Notes: a model not told the origin generated them from the letters alone. DNA of 64,000 bases from Bretschneidera sinensis (GCA_023935145.1 CM043698.1:17487001-17551000), one strand, 5' to 3'; counted from the first letter of the stretch, positions 31,401 to 44,181 are shown. Numbers and translations: made by a program.

Positions 31401-33804
31401 CATTAGCTTAGCTGCGTTAAATAAGGTTGGTATCTCCTTTTCTTTTGCTATTTCTATAAGACATGTTTTTTTTTTTTTATTGACAAACGATAACTCGAAT
31501 AAGGTTAAAAAAGTGATAATTTGAATAAAAATTATGATATTACTCCCCCGTGAAAAGAGGTGTAATGTCTTTTTAGGAAGTTTTTCTATTTGGAAGACAT
31601 TTTTCAAGTGCCCCTCACATTTTAACTAAATTCTTCTGAAACATGATGGTGGCAGTTGGAGAAATAAATATGTTAGGCATCTATACATGCTCTGCAGTGA
31701 AAATGAGTAATGGGAAGTTAGGCCTATCACTGTTAATAACAGTGGAGGCAGAGTACTATCAACACTTTTATAAGATATTAAATGGATTTTTTGTCAAACA
31801 TCTAATATTACGAGTACTTTTTGTTATGTGTTTCTGCTGGATATTAATACAATAAAAGTAGGTAGAAAACACCTTTTGAGCCAACTTCACGGGAAAAATG
31901 ACTTATTTTTTTTGCTAAATAATCGTGAAATAAGGTAATGGTTAGATTATTTATGAAATTTTATATATTAATAATATTATCTGTTTAGTTACTTTATTAT
32001 TTGGATTCGAATTTGAGAACGTTAAAAATTATAAAATATTATTCATAATTGTGAAAATTTCATTTATTTTTATGCATACTTGCTTAAACAGATACGGTTT
32101 AAATCGATTAATCACGAAAAAATTTGTAAATTATCGTTCCTACGTATGGATAAAGAGACATCTGTTGGCAAAAGAGAAAGTCAAGTAAAAGACTCTGGAA
32201 TAATAGTGAAATTAGATAATCGATTCCCTAAACCTATCTTAGCTCACTTTTAATTCATTGACTTTTAAAATTTTGCTTAGAATGAAGCTCTAAATGGGGG
32301 CGGAACGCTCTTCGTTAACAAGCACCCAGACCTTAAAGTTCGAGTTGTTCATGGAAATACCTTAACTGCTGCGGTAATTCTGAATGAGATCCCTAAAGAT
32401 GTAAAAGAGGTTTTCCTAACAGGAGCTACTTCTAAGCTTGGAAGAGCAATTGCCCTCTACCTTTGTCAAAAGAGAGTACGAGTCCTTGTAAGTGTTTTTA
32501 TAATCTTTCTTCATCAAATTATTTTCTTATTTCTAAGATTTTTGGCTCTAAACCATTTGATAAGAGCTTTTAAAACATATTTCCTAAAATGTGGTTTTAT
32601 GAAGAATCAAAAATGGGAAAGTAGTTTCTAAGCGAAAAACCACCTAAATTTGATTTGAGAAACACTGCAGATGTTGACACTATCAACGGAGAGATTTCAG
32701 AATATTCAAAAAGAGGCTTCTGTAGACTGCCAAAACTACCTTGTCCAAGTGACAAAGTACCAAGCAGCTCAGAACTGTAAGGTATGGTAGTAAACATTTT
32801 AGAAATATTTAATTATGTGAGAATTTGCAGATAAATTTATTTGAGAATTGATTTTATTGGCCCAAATTTGTAGACATGGATAGTTGGCAAGTGGATAACA
32901 CCAATACAGCAAAGTTGGGCCCCACCTGGGACACATTTTCATCAATTTGTGGTTCCACCCATATTGTCATTTAGAAGGAACTGCACTTATGGTGATCTTG
33001 CAGCCATGAGATTACCAGATGATGTTGAAGGGCTTGGAAATTGTGAGGTGAGCACTCCTTTTTCTTAAAATTTATTTGGTTAAAGTCAATCACATTCAAG
33101 TAGATTGAGAATTTATTAAATGATTGAAATTTTAGAATCATTGGTCTATCTTATAATCTATTCATCGAGTAATTATGTTGATTAGTTCTTTGATTTGTGT
33201 TTCAAAACATCAATGAAAGATCAAAGAATTATACGTGTTCAACAATTATATAAATACCCATTTCCGAATAACATAGATTATATACGTACGTATGTTGTTT
33301 TTTATACACAAATTAAGCTTAATATGTGATCATGCAAAAGAGATATATAACAATTTCAGTTTCATTCCTAACAAAAAGGGAGGATAACGTTTTCATCTTT
33401 GTCTATAACAAAAAATAAAATTAAAAAAAAAAGTAGAATGCAATTTGAGTGCAGGGTTGTTGAGAGAATTAATTAAGTATAGGTAAACTAAATATGTAGT
33501 ATTTTTATATTGAGTAAGCTAATTTCTGTTACATGACAACTAGATTAATTATAGAATTTATGTGCTTAATCTCATCTTAATTAATTAACTGTTTCTTTTT
33601 TTTGGGTGGATGTTACAACAGTATACCATGGACAGAGGAGTAGTTCATGCATGTCATGCAGGTGGTGTGGTTCATCTTTTAGAAGGTTGGACTCACCATG
33701 AAGTTGGAGCAATTGATGTTGATAGGATTGATTTAGTGTGGGAGGCTGCACTTAAACATGGTTTAAAGCCAGTCTCAAGTTTAAAGAAACAGGGCTCACA
33801 GTGA
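28425..33804 (+). CDS. CER1-like: CER1-like aldehyde decarbonylase (alkane-forming), 11 exons
   Basis: CER1 proteins, with CER3 and a cytochrome b5, convert very-long-chain aldehydes to alkanes of the leaf cuticle at the endoplasmic reticulum. Exons: 28,425-28,475; 28,779-28,999; 29,117-29,349; 29,482-29,701; 30,617-30,744; 30,956-31,212; 31,318-31,425; 32,281-32,487; 32,671-32,781; 32,874-33,047; 33,622-33,804. All junctions are GT-AG with matching phase and the total of 1,893 bases encodes 630 residues, the normal family length. The membrane-bound fatty-acid-hydroxylase part has the three di-iron histidine boxes: WVHRCLH (142-146), HYHSLHH (153-159) and TYHSLHHTE (244-248), with GHCN near 217. 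The C-terminal WAX2-type part has [20 protein letters not shown] and [20 protein letters not shown]. Intact histidine boxes favour CER1 over CER3. No frameshift or stop is seen. Intron 5 holds a SINE-like sequence. I cannot tell which CER1 paralogue this is. Confidence 0.96.
30805..30895 (-). mobile_element. SINE-like relic in CER1-like intron 5
   Basis: On the minus strand the segment reads gaagttcggatctacc, similar to a pol III B box, followed by a tail ccgataaaaaaatt that matches the SINE-like element at 13,070-13,170. The A-box part is poorly preserved. It lies between exons 5 and 6 of the CER1-like gene and does not touch splice sites. Confidence 0.35.
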
Positions 33805-35534
33805 GATTCAAGTGAAAAAAAAGAAAAGATGAAACTTCTGATTTCAACTACTCTCCCTTATTTTTTTACATAAAAAAAGAAACAAACGAGTTTAATGGCA
33901 GTTCACCTGAAATGTTGTGTTACAGTACGTACTTATTAAATTGATATTAAAAATTAATGAAGCAAAGCTACCGTTCCATTCTTACCATTAAATTATTTTT
34001 TAACCAATCAAAGTAATTAATTGTAAGAGTAAATTTCAATTTTGCTGTCTAAAGTTTGGATCAAATAACGATGGGATCTTTATTGTTTTAAATAATCAAA
34101 TCTTTAATAGAAGGTAGTTTCCTGTCTCTTTCTCCCTTTTTATTTTATTTACTTGCACTTTCTATTTTTGTTGTGTCTTTGTGACGAGGTGATAGGAGTA
34201 GAGAACAATAGAGAGTAGATAGATACAAGGAGGATTATTTTGGTATTTATTCACGATATCATGGTTTAAAGATCTAATTGTTCTGAACTTGACACGTAAA
34301 GGATTTGATATTTTAAATTAAAACAATAAAGATTCAATTATTATTTGGACTGAACCATAACTACTAAAATTAAAATTTACCTATTGAGCAAAACTTATTT
34401 ATCATTAGAATAAAAAAAAAATTGGAAACTTTGTGCCTTTGTCTTAAGGCCCAAACTAGTGGAGCTCCCAAGACTTTTTATTAAAACCCAAAAGCCCATT
34501 TCATCCCAGATTAGCCCTCCGGCCCGCTAGCCCAAAATTATTTGATCGTGTGCCAGACAACTTGCATGGCATTAATTTGAGCCTCACCATGGAACGACCT
34601 CAAAGAGAGAAAACAGTTGCTGAGGCTACTTAATTCCATAAAATTATGGTGGAGCTGTGTATTAATATGTTATTTTGGGTCAATCACCTCTTCTAAAGTA
34701 ACAGAGAATGTAAATATACAAGATATAAATTGAATCTTCTTCATCACAGTTGGTAAGACTCGCCAGCAACTTTTTTCAAATTGAGATCTTGGCTACACAT
34801 GCATAAAATGTTTTGATTTTGAGGTACCTAGATATCTTAGCTTGGTATAGGAATTACAAATATATTTGCGTTTTTCTTTCCAATTATAGTAACATAACTT
34901 TGTTATATGCATGCAACATGTTTATTGAAACTGAATATTTGGGTTTTAAATTTACAAAGATTAAAGAATCAACAAATGATGCTTGCTAAAGAGGAGAATA
35001 GAGAGTTGTCCTATTTACACAGGTAAATGAACTGTTATTATGATTTACTAGCATCTTAACACATGATTTATTTTTTTATATATAAAATATTATGTTAATA
35101 ATTAAAAATAAAGAGAAAAAATAAAAAACAATAAAAAAAATCAATATGAATCAAAGATAAGACATAAAAATAATAAAAGAATTAAGTTTGATTGAGATAA
35201 TAAACGATAAGTAGAATAGAATCAATTGAGTTATATATTTAATTTATTTAAAATATTAATTTATATATTTAAATTAGAGTTTATAAAATATTTTGACTTA
35301 ATTAATAATAAATGATAAAAACAAATAAATAAAAATTGTAATTTATCCTTTATTTTTACCCCGTCACAGGTTTTCTTGTCACCGCAAGGACTCGATCTTA
35401 TACTCGCTACCCGACGTCTGCTCTTAACGATCACAAAACCGCAGCAACAAAGCCGATCTCTTTGTCTCCCTCTCGCTTAAGAACTGTTTTCTCAAAGCAT
35501 TTTCACGATTTTTCGCTTCGTGCAAAGCAAAAAC
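33805..35534. other. Downstream of the CER1-like gene and upstream of the next gene
   Basis: The first 150 bases after the stop are the probable 3' untranslated region. No canonical AATAAA is obvious, and aattaatga at about 33,952 is a weak candidate. The rest is AT-rich and has no exon of note. The final 170 bases (about 35,365-35,534) are GC-richer and pyrimidine-rich, as expected for the leader of the gene starting at 35,535. Confidence 0.4.
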
Positions 35535-38500
35535 ATGGAGAAGTTTAAGACTAAAAGAGTGTTCTTACGAGTTCAAAAAAGCAATAAACCCAGCAAGAGG
35601 ACCGAGAAAAGACTGCTCATGAAAGTTGTGGACTACCTCAAATCCAATTACTTCATGTTTACTCCTTTGATTTCTCCTCACCGTCTGATTTTGGTGCACC
35701 AAAGATGAGTTCCTACTCTGCTACAGGTAATAATTCCTCTAACGTACTGTCTCTCTCTGTTACTTACAATAATTTTATGGGTTTCGTTTTCGGGTAATGG
35801 CTTTTCAAGATTTACTTCAGTTGGCTGTTATTTGTGCTATTAGGAGTGAAACTGAAGGATCCCAGTAAAGGAAAACAGAAGAGATTGATAAATAAGGTTG
35901 GGGATTATCTGAAATCTGATTCTTACTTGTATGCTACGGTTGTTGCTCCTCAGCCATTTAGTTCTCGTCCTACAGGTAACATTTGTATTCATTTTGTACT
36001 TTTTTAGTTTATGAGTTATTTATTTATTTGTTGGGAGTGCAAATCCTTGAATATTCATCTCTATCAAGTTGTGGGTATTCTTATGCTATTGTTTCACATG
36101 ATTCGATAAGTCTTCGTATGGTACAGTAATTACGGAGTACTATGTTACAGATGGATTGTTAGACAATTTGGTGTGCCCAATTGATTTTTGATGGTTTGCT
36201 ATAAGATTTTTTTTGGCTATAAATTCTGCTTCCATTAACAAAGTTTAGGTTCCATGATGGTTCAATTCAGTTGGCTTTTTTTGTTTTTATGTATTGAAGA
36301 TAGTGAATATTTAATTGCATATTTAAGTGACAATGGGGTTTTAGAAATTGTGTAATTGGTGTTTGTCTGATTGGGATGTTTGCATTTATCAATTTTTGTT
36401 GTACTGAGATAAACTTTCTCTTGCTAGTGTTTGGATGCACTTTGAAAATGAGACCCTATTGGTCTGCTCTTGCATTTTGACGGCATAATTCTTGATTATT
36501 GGTTATTTCTATTTCCATTCTACAATTAACTCACACGCCACTGACCACCCTATGGGATGGAGTTATCATAAATAAAGACCAAGCTGGTGCAAAGAAATTG
36601 AAGTCATTTATGTGGTAGGAGAAATGTAGAGGCTTTAATACAGGACTATGTTTATATCATATGAATTTGTGGGACAAGTAAGCTCAATAAAGACCTTTCA
36701 ACTATTGGAGATTGTTATCCTTGTCCTTGTTGTACCTTCATTTATTCATTCAGTCAAATCCATTGTACTCTAGCTACTGGTTTTTGTTGTATATGAGTAA
36801 ATCATCTCGGCTAACTGGTTATCTTCTTCTCTTCAATCATTGTTATTTCTCATCTTCTTGCAATTTTATTGGGTTTTTATTTCCTCTCTTTTCGGTGAAT
36901 TTATGTTTGAGAAATGGTAATTGCCCATAGTTGCCATGATCCCTATAACCATGATCTGAATCTTACGTTCTGAATTGTGGTACATTCTCACTCCAGATCC
37001 CTAAAGTTGGCAATCTAAATTTTTCTTAAGACTTTTAGCTAAAAAATTGAAAAAGAAAAAAATAGGCAAAAGAAAATAATAAGAGAATGCTCATAATTTA
37101 TTTAAATTTATGTTTATTTACTTTATTATTTGTCAAAATTCACGTTTCGTAACTATTATTATTATGCACGCAACTCTATTTAAATTATACTTATAAATGC
37201 ATTTAGTATCTTAATTTTATACATGTGCTTATACATAATAAACCATTTAAACTTACCCTCGACGTACCACATACTGGGTGAGTAACGTTACTAATGTACT
37301 ACGTTCCTGTACCGTACCACTGGGGTGTAATTTGGGGTCGCTTCTTTTTACTTATCTTTGTCTCCTGCTTGGAGCTAAATTCACAGTCAAAAGTGTTTGG
37401 AATCTCGTTGTGGAAAGGTTTGAAAAATGATTAGCCGGGTGGAAGAATCACTATCTCTCAAAAAGAGAAAGGCGTACTCTCATCAAAAGTACCCTCTCTA
37501 GTCTTCTTATTTATTTTATGTCTCTTTTTCCCATTCTTAGTTCGATGGCTATTCGGTTAGAGGATATTCAAACGAGGTTCTTATGGGCCAATACGGGGGA
37601 GGAATACAAGTATCATTTAGTAAGGTGAGGTGTGGTTAATCAACCGATAGAAAGAGGGGGATTTGGTTTTAAATCCCTTACTTTATTCAATAATGTTCTT
37701 CTAGGGAAATAGTTATGGTAACTATGAATTACCCATATTTGGAATAATGAAATATGGGATGCTAGGGGATTAATCCGTCTTAGTTATAGACCTTAAAAAG
37801 GACCAGAATTTTGTCATTGAAGATGATAAGAAATTATAATATGCTATGCCATTATTCAGGATTATTAATTTTCTGTGGCTTTAGAAACTTTAGAAATATG
37901 AGGACGGTCACCAACATATCCCAACAATTAATTAATTTCTCTTTCTTTTTAATTTTTGTGTTCTCCTTTGGGCATTGTCTAGAATAAGATTTTAAGGGTT
38001 AGTTCATCAAGAAAGAAGTGAATGTGATGCAAGACAGTAACAAAGAAATGGTAAAACAAGAAATTAAAAGATAAAACCGATTCAAATCACATGAATCAAT
38101 CCCAAATGGTAAAACTTATAATGTCATGATCCTGCATAAAAGAATCCCCATAAGTGAAATAGTAAAGTTGTACACGTCCAAAGTAAGTGTCTCTGATATT
38201 ATTGAATTATAATGGAGCATATGGCTGAGGTATTACAGAAAATGTTTTAAAAGATCACGGTGATGAATCTGGCATCAAGAGTATATGGAAAAGCTTAAAT
38301 ATTCATGTCCAATGGTGGGCTCAGAACTTATGGTATATACTTTTGTTTGGTTGGCCACGAGGCTGTGTGGATAATCTTGTGTGACCTAGTGGCTACAAAT
38401 GGAGTGCAAAGTGAGATTTGTTCCCTAAGAGGCAGACTATGATAACATGGTAAGTAAGAAGGATGTGAATCTCTAGGGATCAAAGAGAATGTTTCTTCCA

Positions 38501-41500
38501 AGTTTCAAGGCATGTGTATCACTTGACATATCAGCAATTAGATTGGTTCCAAGTCACATAGGAGTGTAGGACACATGCAGCTTGGTCAAGGGCTGAAAAG
38601 AAAGTGTAGTATTTCTATGATACCTGCCAAGAGAATGAGTGACTTTTCAAGATGCGCTTCGTGTAAGATAGTGGACTCACACGTGAAAAGTCTGATGGAG
38701 ATTCAAAATCTTATGCACATAGGTGTGCTTATAAATCATAGAGTGAAACTTCTATGTACAAATAATGTTCATCAACCATATCAAAAGCCCACTTCCAACT
38801 CGTGGAGGTTTTATCTCCCCATCACATAAGCTGCTTACTCAACACCACTAGACCACTAGTGGTTTGCATGAAACTATCATAAATGATTCAACCATTACAC
38901 TAAAAACATTATCCTTCTCTATGTTTGTCATAGTTTCAACTAATGCATGATTGCTTGCCATCTCCTCCGCACTGAGATTCTACATATTTTCTATATGTAG
39001 ATGACATCATATCCCCTAGGCGTTCTGGTGGAGGATACATGGAAGAATAGATTCAGGGCATTTCAATTGGGAGTTATGGGATATTTGTTTTATTGGGGAA
39101 ATTATGTAATAATGATAATATTAGGGGTAGTTTAATAATTTTAATATTTTAATAGGATTAGGGTTCTAAGCTCTCTATATAAGTGACATCCCAATGATAT
39201 TTTTAGTTAGCTCATGAATGAATAAAAAATTAAACTATTGAATTCTAACACTGTGTTTGTGATTGATCCATGTGATTTGGATCGGTTTTATATTTTAATT
39301 TCTTCTTTTACCATTTCTTTGCTACTGTTCTACGTCAAAGTGGTATCAGAGCTAAAAGATTCCACCATCATCACCATCATCAATCATCTTCAATTGCTGC
39401 AAAGAGAAATATTTTTTGGTTCGTCACTTGCTGAAAGGAAGAACGAAAAAAGTGCTGAACAGTAAGAGAGAGGGAGGCAAGAGACTGCTTTTTGGAGTTT
39501 GACACAATAAGCCACTATCTTAGTGCTTTTTTAATAATTTTTTATACTTATAAAAAAAATACACCATCTGTTGTGCACTGCCACTGCCACTGCCATCAGG
39601 ATCGGAAACCACAGGTGACCAAAACCCTGAAGTTTCGGTCAGTTACGCCGTCGTTCAGCCACCACTTGCCGCCGTACGCACCTCCATTGGCGCCAGATAA
39701 CTTTTCCAACCAAAGCTGGGCATGCTGTCAGGATCGGAATTTTTCGATCTTTCTACCCCAGGTGTTCATGCACTGAGTAATTGTCGGAAAACAGACGAAA
39801 ATCCCTACAAACCAATGCAACCTCAGCCCTCTGATCTGCCTTTTCCGGTGATTTCTGTGACGATCCGCCACCACCATCGTGTTCATCGGCCAGGCCAACA
39901 AAACCCAAGATCCCAGTCTGTCTGCCATTTCCTTCGCCTCCTGAAGCTTCTAAAAGTTCCGCAGCCACTTTCCACGTTGATCCAATCCCAGCTGTTTTTG
40001 AGCCGTTTTTTAGTTGACTTGAGCCGAGCCGCTGACCAAAAGTCGACCGAGCTGAGCTGTGTTGACCAGTCGTTGACCGTTGACCAAACTTTGACCAGGC
40101 AGTCTTTTGGAAAATTTTCAGGTTTTCTTTTCTCCTTCATTTCTGATTTTCTGCATTCAGAGAAAAAAAACAGAAAAAATAAAAAGAAGAAAAAAGAGAA
40201 GTTGCTGCCTCCTCTCTTGTTTCATTTACTGTAATGCTTTTTTTGTTCCTTTGTTCTTTGATTGAATAAAAAAAAGCGAGAACAAAAAAATGAGAGGTAT
40301 TAAATTGAGAGATTTTTGTAGTAGAGATATTTTTGTTGCCTCAATTTTTTATTTTCTAATTTTAAAATAATGTATGAGTGGTGGAACGAAAGCGTAGACA
40401 TTATTCACTAGCTTCACCTAAAGATCTCCAAAAAGTAATTCAGTTAATGAAGGAGTGTAAAGAATTGTGTAAGCCTCTGAATGTTTTGGCCTCAAAAGCT
40501 AATCCAAAAATTGCCTTGACTTTGCGACATCGAATGATGATATGAAAGACTCCGAAGATCAACAAGATTTGATTTTGGAATATGAGCCAATCCAAAGTAA
40601 GGTTGAAGTCAACAATAATAAAGAGATTCAAGAGAAGGTTACACCTGTTGAGTCAATTCCATGTGGGACTATCTTAGTTGCACAAGTTCAGCAAGATGAT
40701 GAATTAATTGGTTGAGCACATTGAGTATGTTGAATAGGTCCAAGACCAAGATGCTGAAAAAGTTGAAGGAAAGCTCAACGACAAGCTCGAGGTTGTTGAT
40801 TGTATTGATAAAGGTGAATAGGTTCAAGACTAACAGAGAGACAAGCTTGATGTCAAGCTTAAGGTTCTCGCTGCAACACATGCTCTTGTTGTTAATTTCA
40901 TCCTACCTACTTGGTTTGAAAGACCTCAACAACAATTTCCAACGCACTTTTGCCAACCTATTGGAGACATTGACTCCAAAGAATTTCAAGACTATGCTCT
41001 GTTTTTCCAATCCTCACTGCTCTTGACACTTCGCAACTTTTTAACTCGAGATGGAGTTCATTATAAGTGGTCGAGAATGATAGAGGATACATGGAAGAAT
41101 AGATTTAGGGCATTTTAATCGGGAGTTATGTGATATTTGTTTTATGGGGGAAATTATGTAATAATGATAATGTTAGGGGTTGTTTAATAATTTTAGTAGG
41201 ATTAGGGTTCTAAGATCTCTATATAAGAGACATCCCTATGTTATTTTTAGTTAGCTCATGAATGAATAAAAAATCAAACTATTGATTCTAACACTTTGTG
41301 ATTGAGTTGTTTTCGCGTCCATGTGATTTGGATTGGTTTGATCTTTTAATTTTTTGTTTTACCATTTCTTTGCTACTGTCCTGCACCAGCCTCCTTATTA
41401 CAAAGTTAACTGTTAGCCATAGAGGTTGATTATTTACAAGTAATTAATCGAGTGGTCCTTTTCAGAAGGTCAACCCCTGCAATTGTGATCGCCAAATGTT

Positions 41501-43569
41501 CCTATATAGGAGAACATATCAGTTAAGAAACTTTTGAGTGGTTAAGCACCTCTTAATTAATCCATGCATGTAATGAAGTAAATGAGTTCATCAATTTGAG
41601 AGCTATATCAGATTTATTTCAGCTTGTTAGCGCATGAGGGATTAGATTAATTTTCAGAACTGGTTTAATCACCGCTGCAAAAGAATTTTCTAGACTCAAG
41701 TAGCATATTTTGATTGTTGACATCCATCAATAAGCTTCAAGCAATTGTGTAATACGTAGATGATATTTTTAGTTTCAGTAACGTTGAGGAATATCTGTCA
41801 ATGGTGTGACTTATACTTAACATGGTGGTATTGTAGTCTGGACAAAGAATTTGAAGTCAAATTTGATGCCTTGTATTGGCCTTCATTTAGCAGCCTAAAT
41901 AAACAGTTTTGGGGCTGTAATGGTGGCAGATGGCACCATGGTTAACAATGAAGAGTAAATAGTAACAGTTCAAGGGTTTCTATGACATTAGGTCTCAAAC
42001 CCAATCTGAAAAGCAGAGAACACTTGGACTACTGTGAAACAGAAAGTACTAATGGTTCTTCTCTATCTATTCTCTTTCACTAGTTGTAAGTGCGGCATCT
42101 GTAGTTGGTAAGATATTAAAATTTGGACCTAGTTCAATAATGGGTTTTAGCTTTTGGAAACACTTGGAGGAAAGATGATTTTTGATGGGGTTACTTGTTT
42201 CTGTAACAATTTATGTGAGTTTCATGCTTGTAAATTATTCATATCAGATAGAACAGTATGAGAAAAGAACTATTTTTGAAAAAGATATACACGCTGGTTT
42301 GCTATATTTATTCTGACTATCAAGATTCTGCCCTGGTTATAAGCTTATATGGCTATGGTTAGTCCCGAAATCTGGGGTTCACACCAGTCTCCCTTTTTTT
42401 TTTCTTCGTATTCCTCTTTTTTGGGGGCCACAAAGTTGGGTATGATATTCTGTTGATTATATCAATTCTTAGTGTGTACTATTCTTTATAAATAATGAAG
42501 TGAGGTTGTTTTGGAAATTCTTAACTCATTACTACTACATTATATTATTGATTGATGAAAATTAGAAAGTGACCACATACATCTGTAATGGTGCAGTAGA
42601 GATTTACAATTTTTTAGTGTGTGCTAAATCATTCTCAACAAAGCCATTCCAACTTATAGGGTGACCTAGTAGTGCACAGATGGTGTTGGTTATAACTTAT
42701 AACAACTCTCTTGTTCTAAGATCAAGAGTTCACCTCAAGTTTAGTCTTTTCGTATCCTCAGTAGATCTTTTCTGAACTTGGGTTACGATATTAAATTCAA
42801 AACAATATAATTTCCCTAAATTCTTTCCTTCCCCCTTAATTCTGTTTAATTGTCATGTCTGTTTCTCTCCCAAAAATTGACCATGTCTGTGTGTCCTTGT
42901 CACGTGCGCGCACAAAGGATTGAATTAAAATAATTGTAGAACCCAGCAAGTATGTTGTGGATTACATTATATTTATTAGCACAGGTATCATGTGTGTCCT
43001 TGGGGCTAGTATAATTAGAAACATTGAACCTCAATCGATATGTCTCTTATTGAGTTGCCTTCTAGTCTCCCAATGTTGTTTTTCAAAGACCTGTGGACCC
43101 CTAAGGAATACGAAGTAGTAAACCTTCTTGGACATTCTCTTACCTAGCTGATCAAGTTTGGTCAAAGTTCAAGATTATTAGTGAAAATCTCACAATGCCT
43201 AGTTGGTCAGGGTTGTGGAACAATAAATTGTGTTTATTATCTGTTTCCTTCTTTATCCCCTCTTCCCCTCACATTCTTCCGCGTTAGTGTTAATAACAGC
43301 TAATTTACCATTTTTTCTTTCCTAATATCATCTAATTTCGTTTTTATGCTCTAATTTCAGGAGAATTTCGGTACATTGAAAGGGTCACTAAGGAAGTATC
43401 AATGAAGACATTAGCCACCCAGGACGACCAACCAACTGTTCGTTCACCAGAGGAAAAATCCTCCAAACGGTATTATTCTGAAACAAGCACTTCTGGTCAA
43501 CAAGCTTTCGGACACAAAGAAACAGTGAAGCACATGGTTTACCAAAACTTTGCTCTTTCTGTGTGTCAG
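35535..43569 (+). CDS. Unrecognised plant gene with a repeated exon motif, possible frameshift
   Basis: I do not recognise the family. Exon 1 (35,535-35,726) starts [13 protein letters not shown] and contains [20 protein letters not shown]. Exon 2 (35,844-35,975) contains [20 protein letters not shown]. The two are clearly copies of one motif of about 30 residues ending in a proline-containing tail. Exon 3 (43,361-43,569) encodes [15 protein letters not shown] and a Ser/Thr-rich stretch. Junctions are GT-AG, and the exon 1 end, exon 2 and exon 3 are in phase. However, the frame from the ATG at 35,535 reaches a TGA at 35,706-35,708, just before the splice donor. The rest of exon 1 is open in another frame, which joins exon 2. 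One lost base in the 'ctcaccgtc' segment would explain this. Otherwise translation would start at the ATG at 35,705. The gene may be real with an assembly error, or a recent pseudogene. Possible further exon at 44,694-44,820. Confidence 0.6.
37400..37790 (+). mobile_element. LINE reverse transcriptase fragment in an intron
   Basis: The plus strand, with frame changes, encodes [20 protein letters not shown], then [34 protein letters not shown] and [18 protein letters not shown]. This is the 'W....LS.gGR.tLIks.lssip.Y.ms.f.....v...i......FlW' and 'GGlG...l...N.alLgKw.W' part of plant L1-type proteins. Frame breaks and stops show that it is dead. It lies in the 7.4-kb second intron of the unknown gene. 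Confidence 0.85.
39026..39337 (+). repeat. 5' LTR of a small non-autonomous LTR retrotransposon
   Basis: The 312-bp sequence starts TGGTGGAGGATAC and ends CTACGTCA. It is followed after three bases by a primer-binding site, tggtatcagagc (39,341-39,352), complementary to the 3' end of initiator methionine tRNA. It matches 41,078-41,385 with substitutions and small indels. A TATA box candidate is ctctatataag near 39,172-39,182. Confidence 0.88.
41078..41385 (+). repeat. 3' LTR of the 2.36-kb non-autonomous element
   Basis: The repeat starts TGATAGAGGATAC and ends GTCCTGCA. It shares the full layout of the 5' LTR, including tctctatataag and the tagctcatgaatgaataaaa region. Compared with the other LTR it lacks about 13 bases near the 'ttaatattttaatag' region and has extra bases around 'gttgttttcgcgtcc'. 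Confidence 0.88.
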
Positions 43570-44181
43570 GTTACATTCTTTACCACATGATATGCTTTGT
43601 TCCTTCTGGTTTCATTCCTGAATGTGGATAATCTTACTGGAAATCTGGATTGCATGAAGCTACTTTTTTAGGCTTCTCTCTCATTTCACAGGGATCCATG
43701 TGTAATCTTGTGAAATAATTTATTGAAAATAATCATAATGGGTCGGTTGCAACTGTTGATTGTGATGTCTCTTCCTAATAGAAACATGCACTTCTTGGAA
43801 GTGGACGAGACTAGCCGAAAACACAGTATTATTTTGGTGGAAGTTCTATCAATGGGTATGCATGTGTCCCTTTTCCTAGTAGAGAGATTATCTTGTGTGA
43901 GTAGACGAGACTAGTCAAAAAGTTTATGTTTTTTTTTTTGTAAGTTCTCCGCCAGAATATTAAAACGAAGAATAATATGGAGAAAATTACCAATATTCGC
44001 TGTACCATTGTTTATAGTAGAGACATGCTCTCTTGAGAGTAGAAATGGTCAGTCAAAAGTTTTGCCATTAATTTGATGAGAGCTCACCAAACTTTTAGAA
44101 CGAATGGACATGACGGGCTGACCAATGTAAATCTGATTGATCTACAGGGTGACTTGGAATCGAACCCGTGACTTCGGTTAT

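Larger units (their letters stand above)
39026..41385 (+). mobile_element. Non-autonomous LTR retrotransposon, 2.36 kb
   Basis: Two LTRs in direct orientation (39,026-39,337 and 41,078-41,385) enclose about 1.74 kb with a good primer-binding site. No gag, protease, reverse transcriptase or integrase could be found. The longest open frame (39,722-40,234, 170 codons) is Ser/Gln/His-rich and unlike known proteins, and 40,380-41,040 has only broken frames. The size is between the usual TRIM and LARD classes. The LTRs differ at many positions, so insertion is not recent. No target duplication is evident (cgttc versus ccagc). It sits in the second intron of the unknown gene in the same orientation as the gene. 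Confidence 0.85.

Noticed and set aside
39722..39970. Possible CRISPR-like or other regular array in the repeat-rich intron
   Set aside because: No regularly spaced direct repeats were found. The whole window lacks prokaryotic features.
39722..40234. 170-codon open frame inside the 2.36-kb LTR element
   Set aside because: Its composition is biased (Ser, Gln, His, Lys-rich end) and no gag-like or other motif can be found. The antisense frames are just as long, so it was not called a gene.
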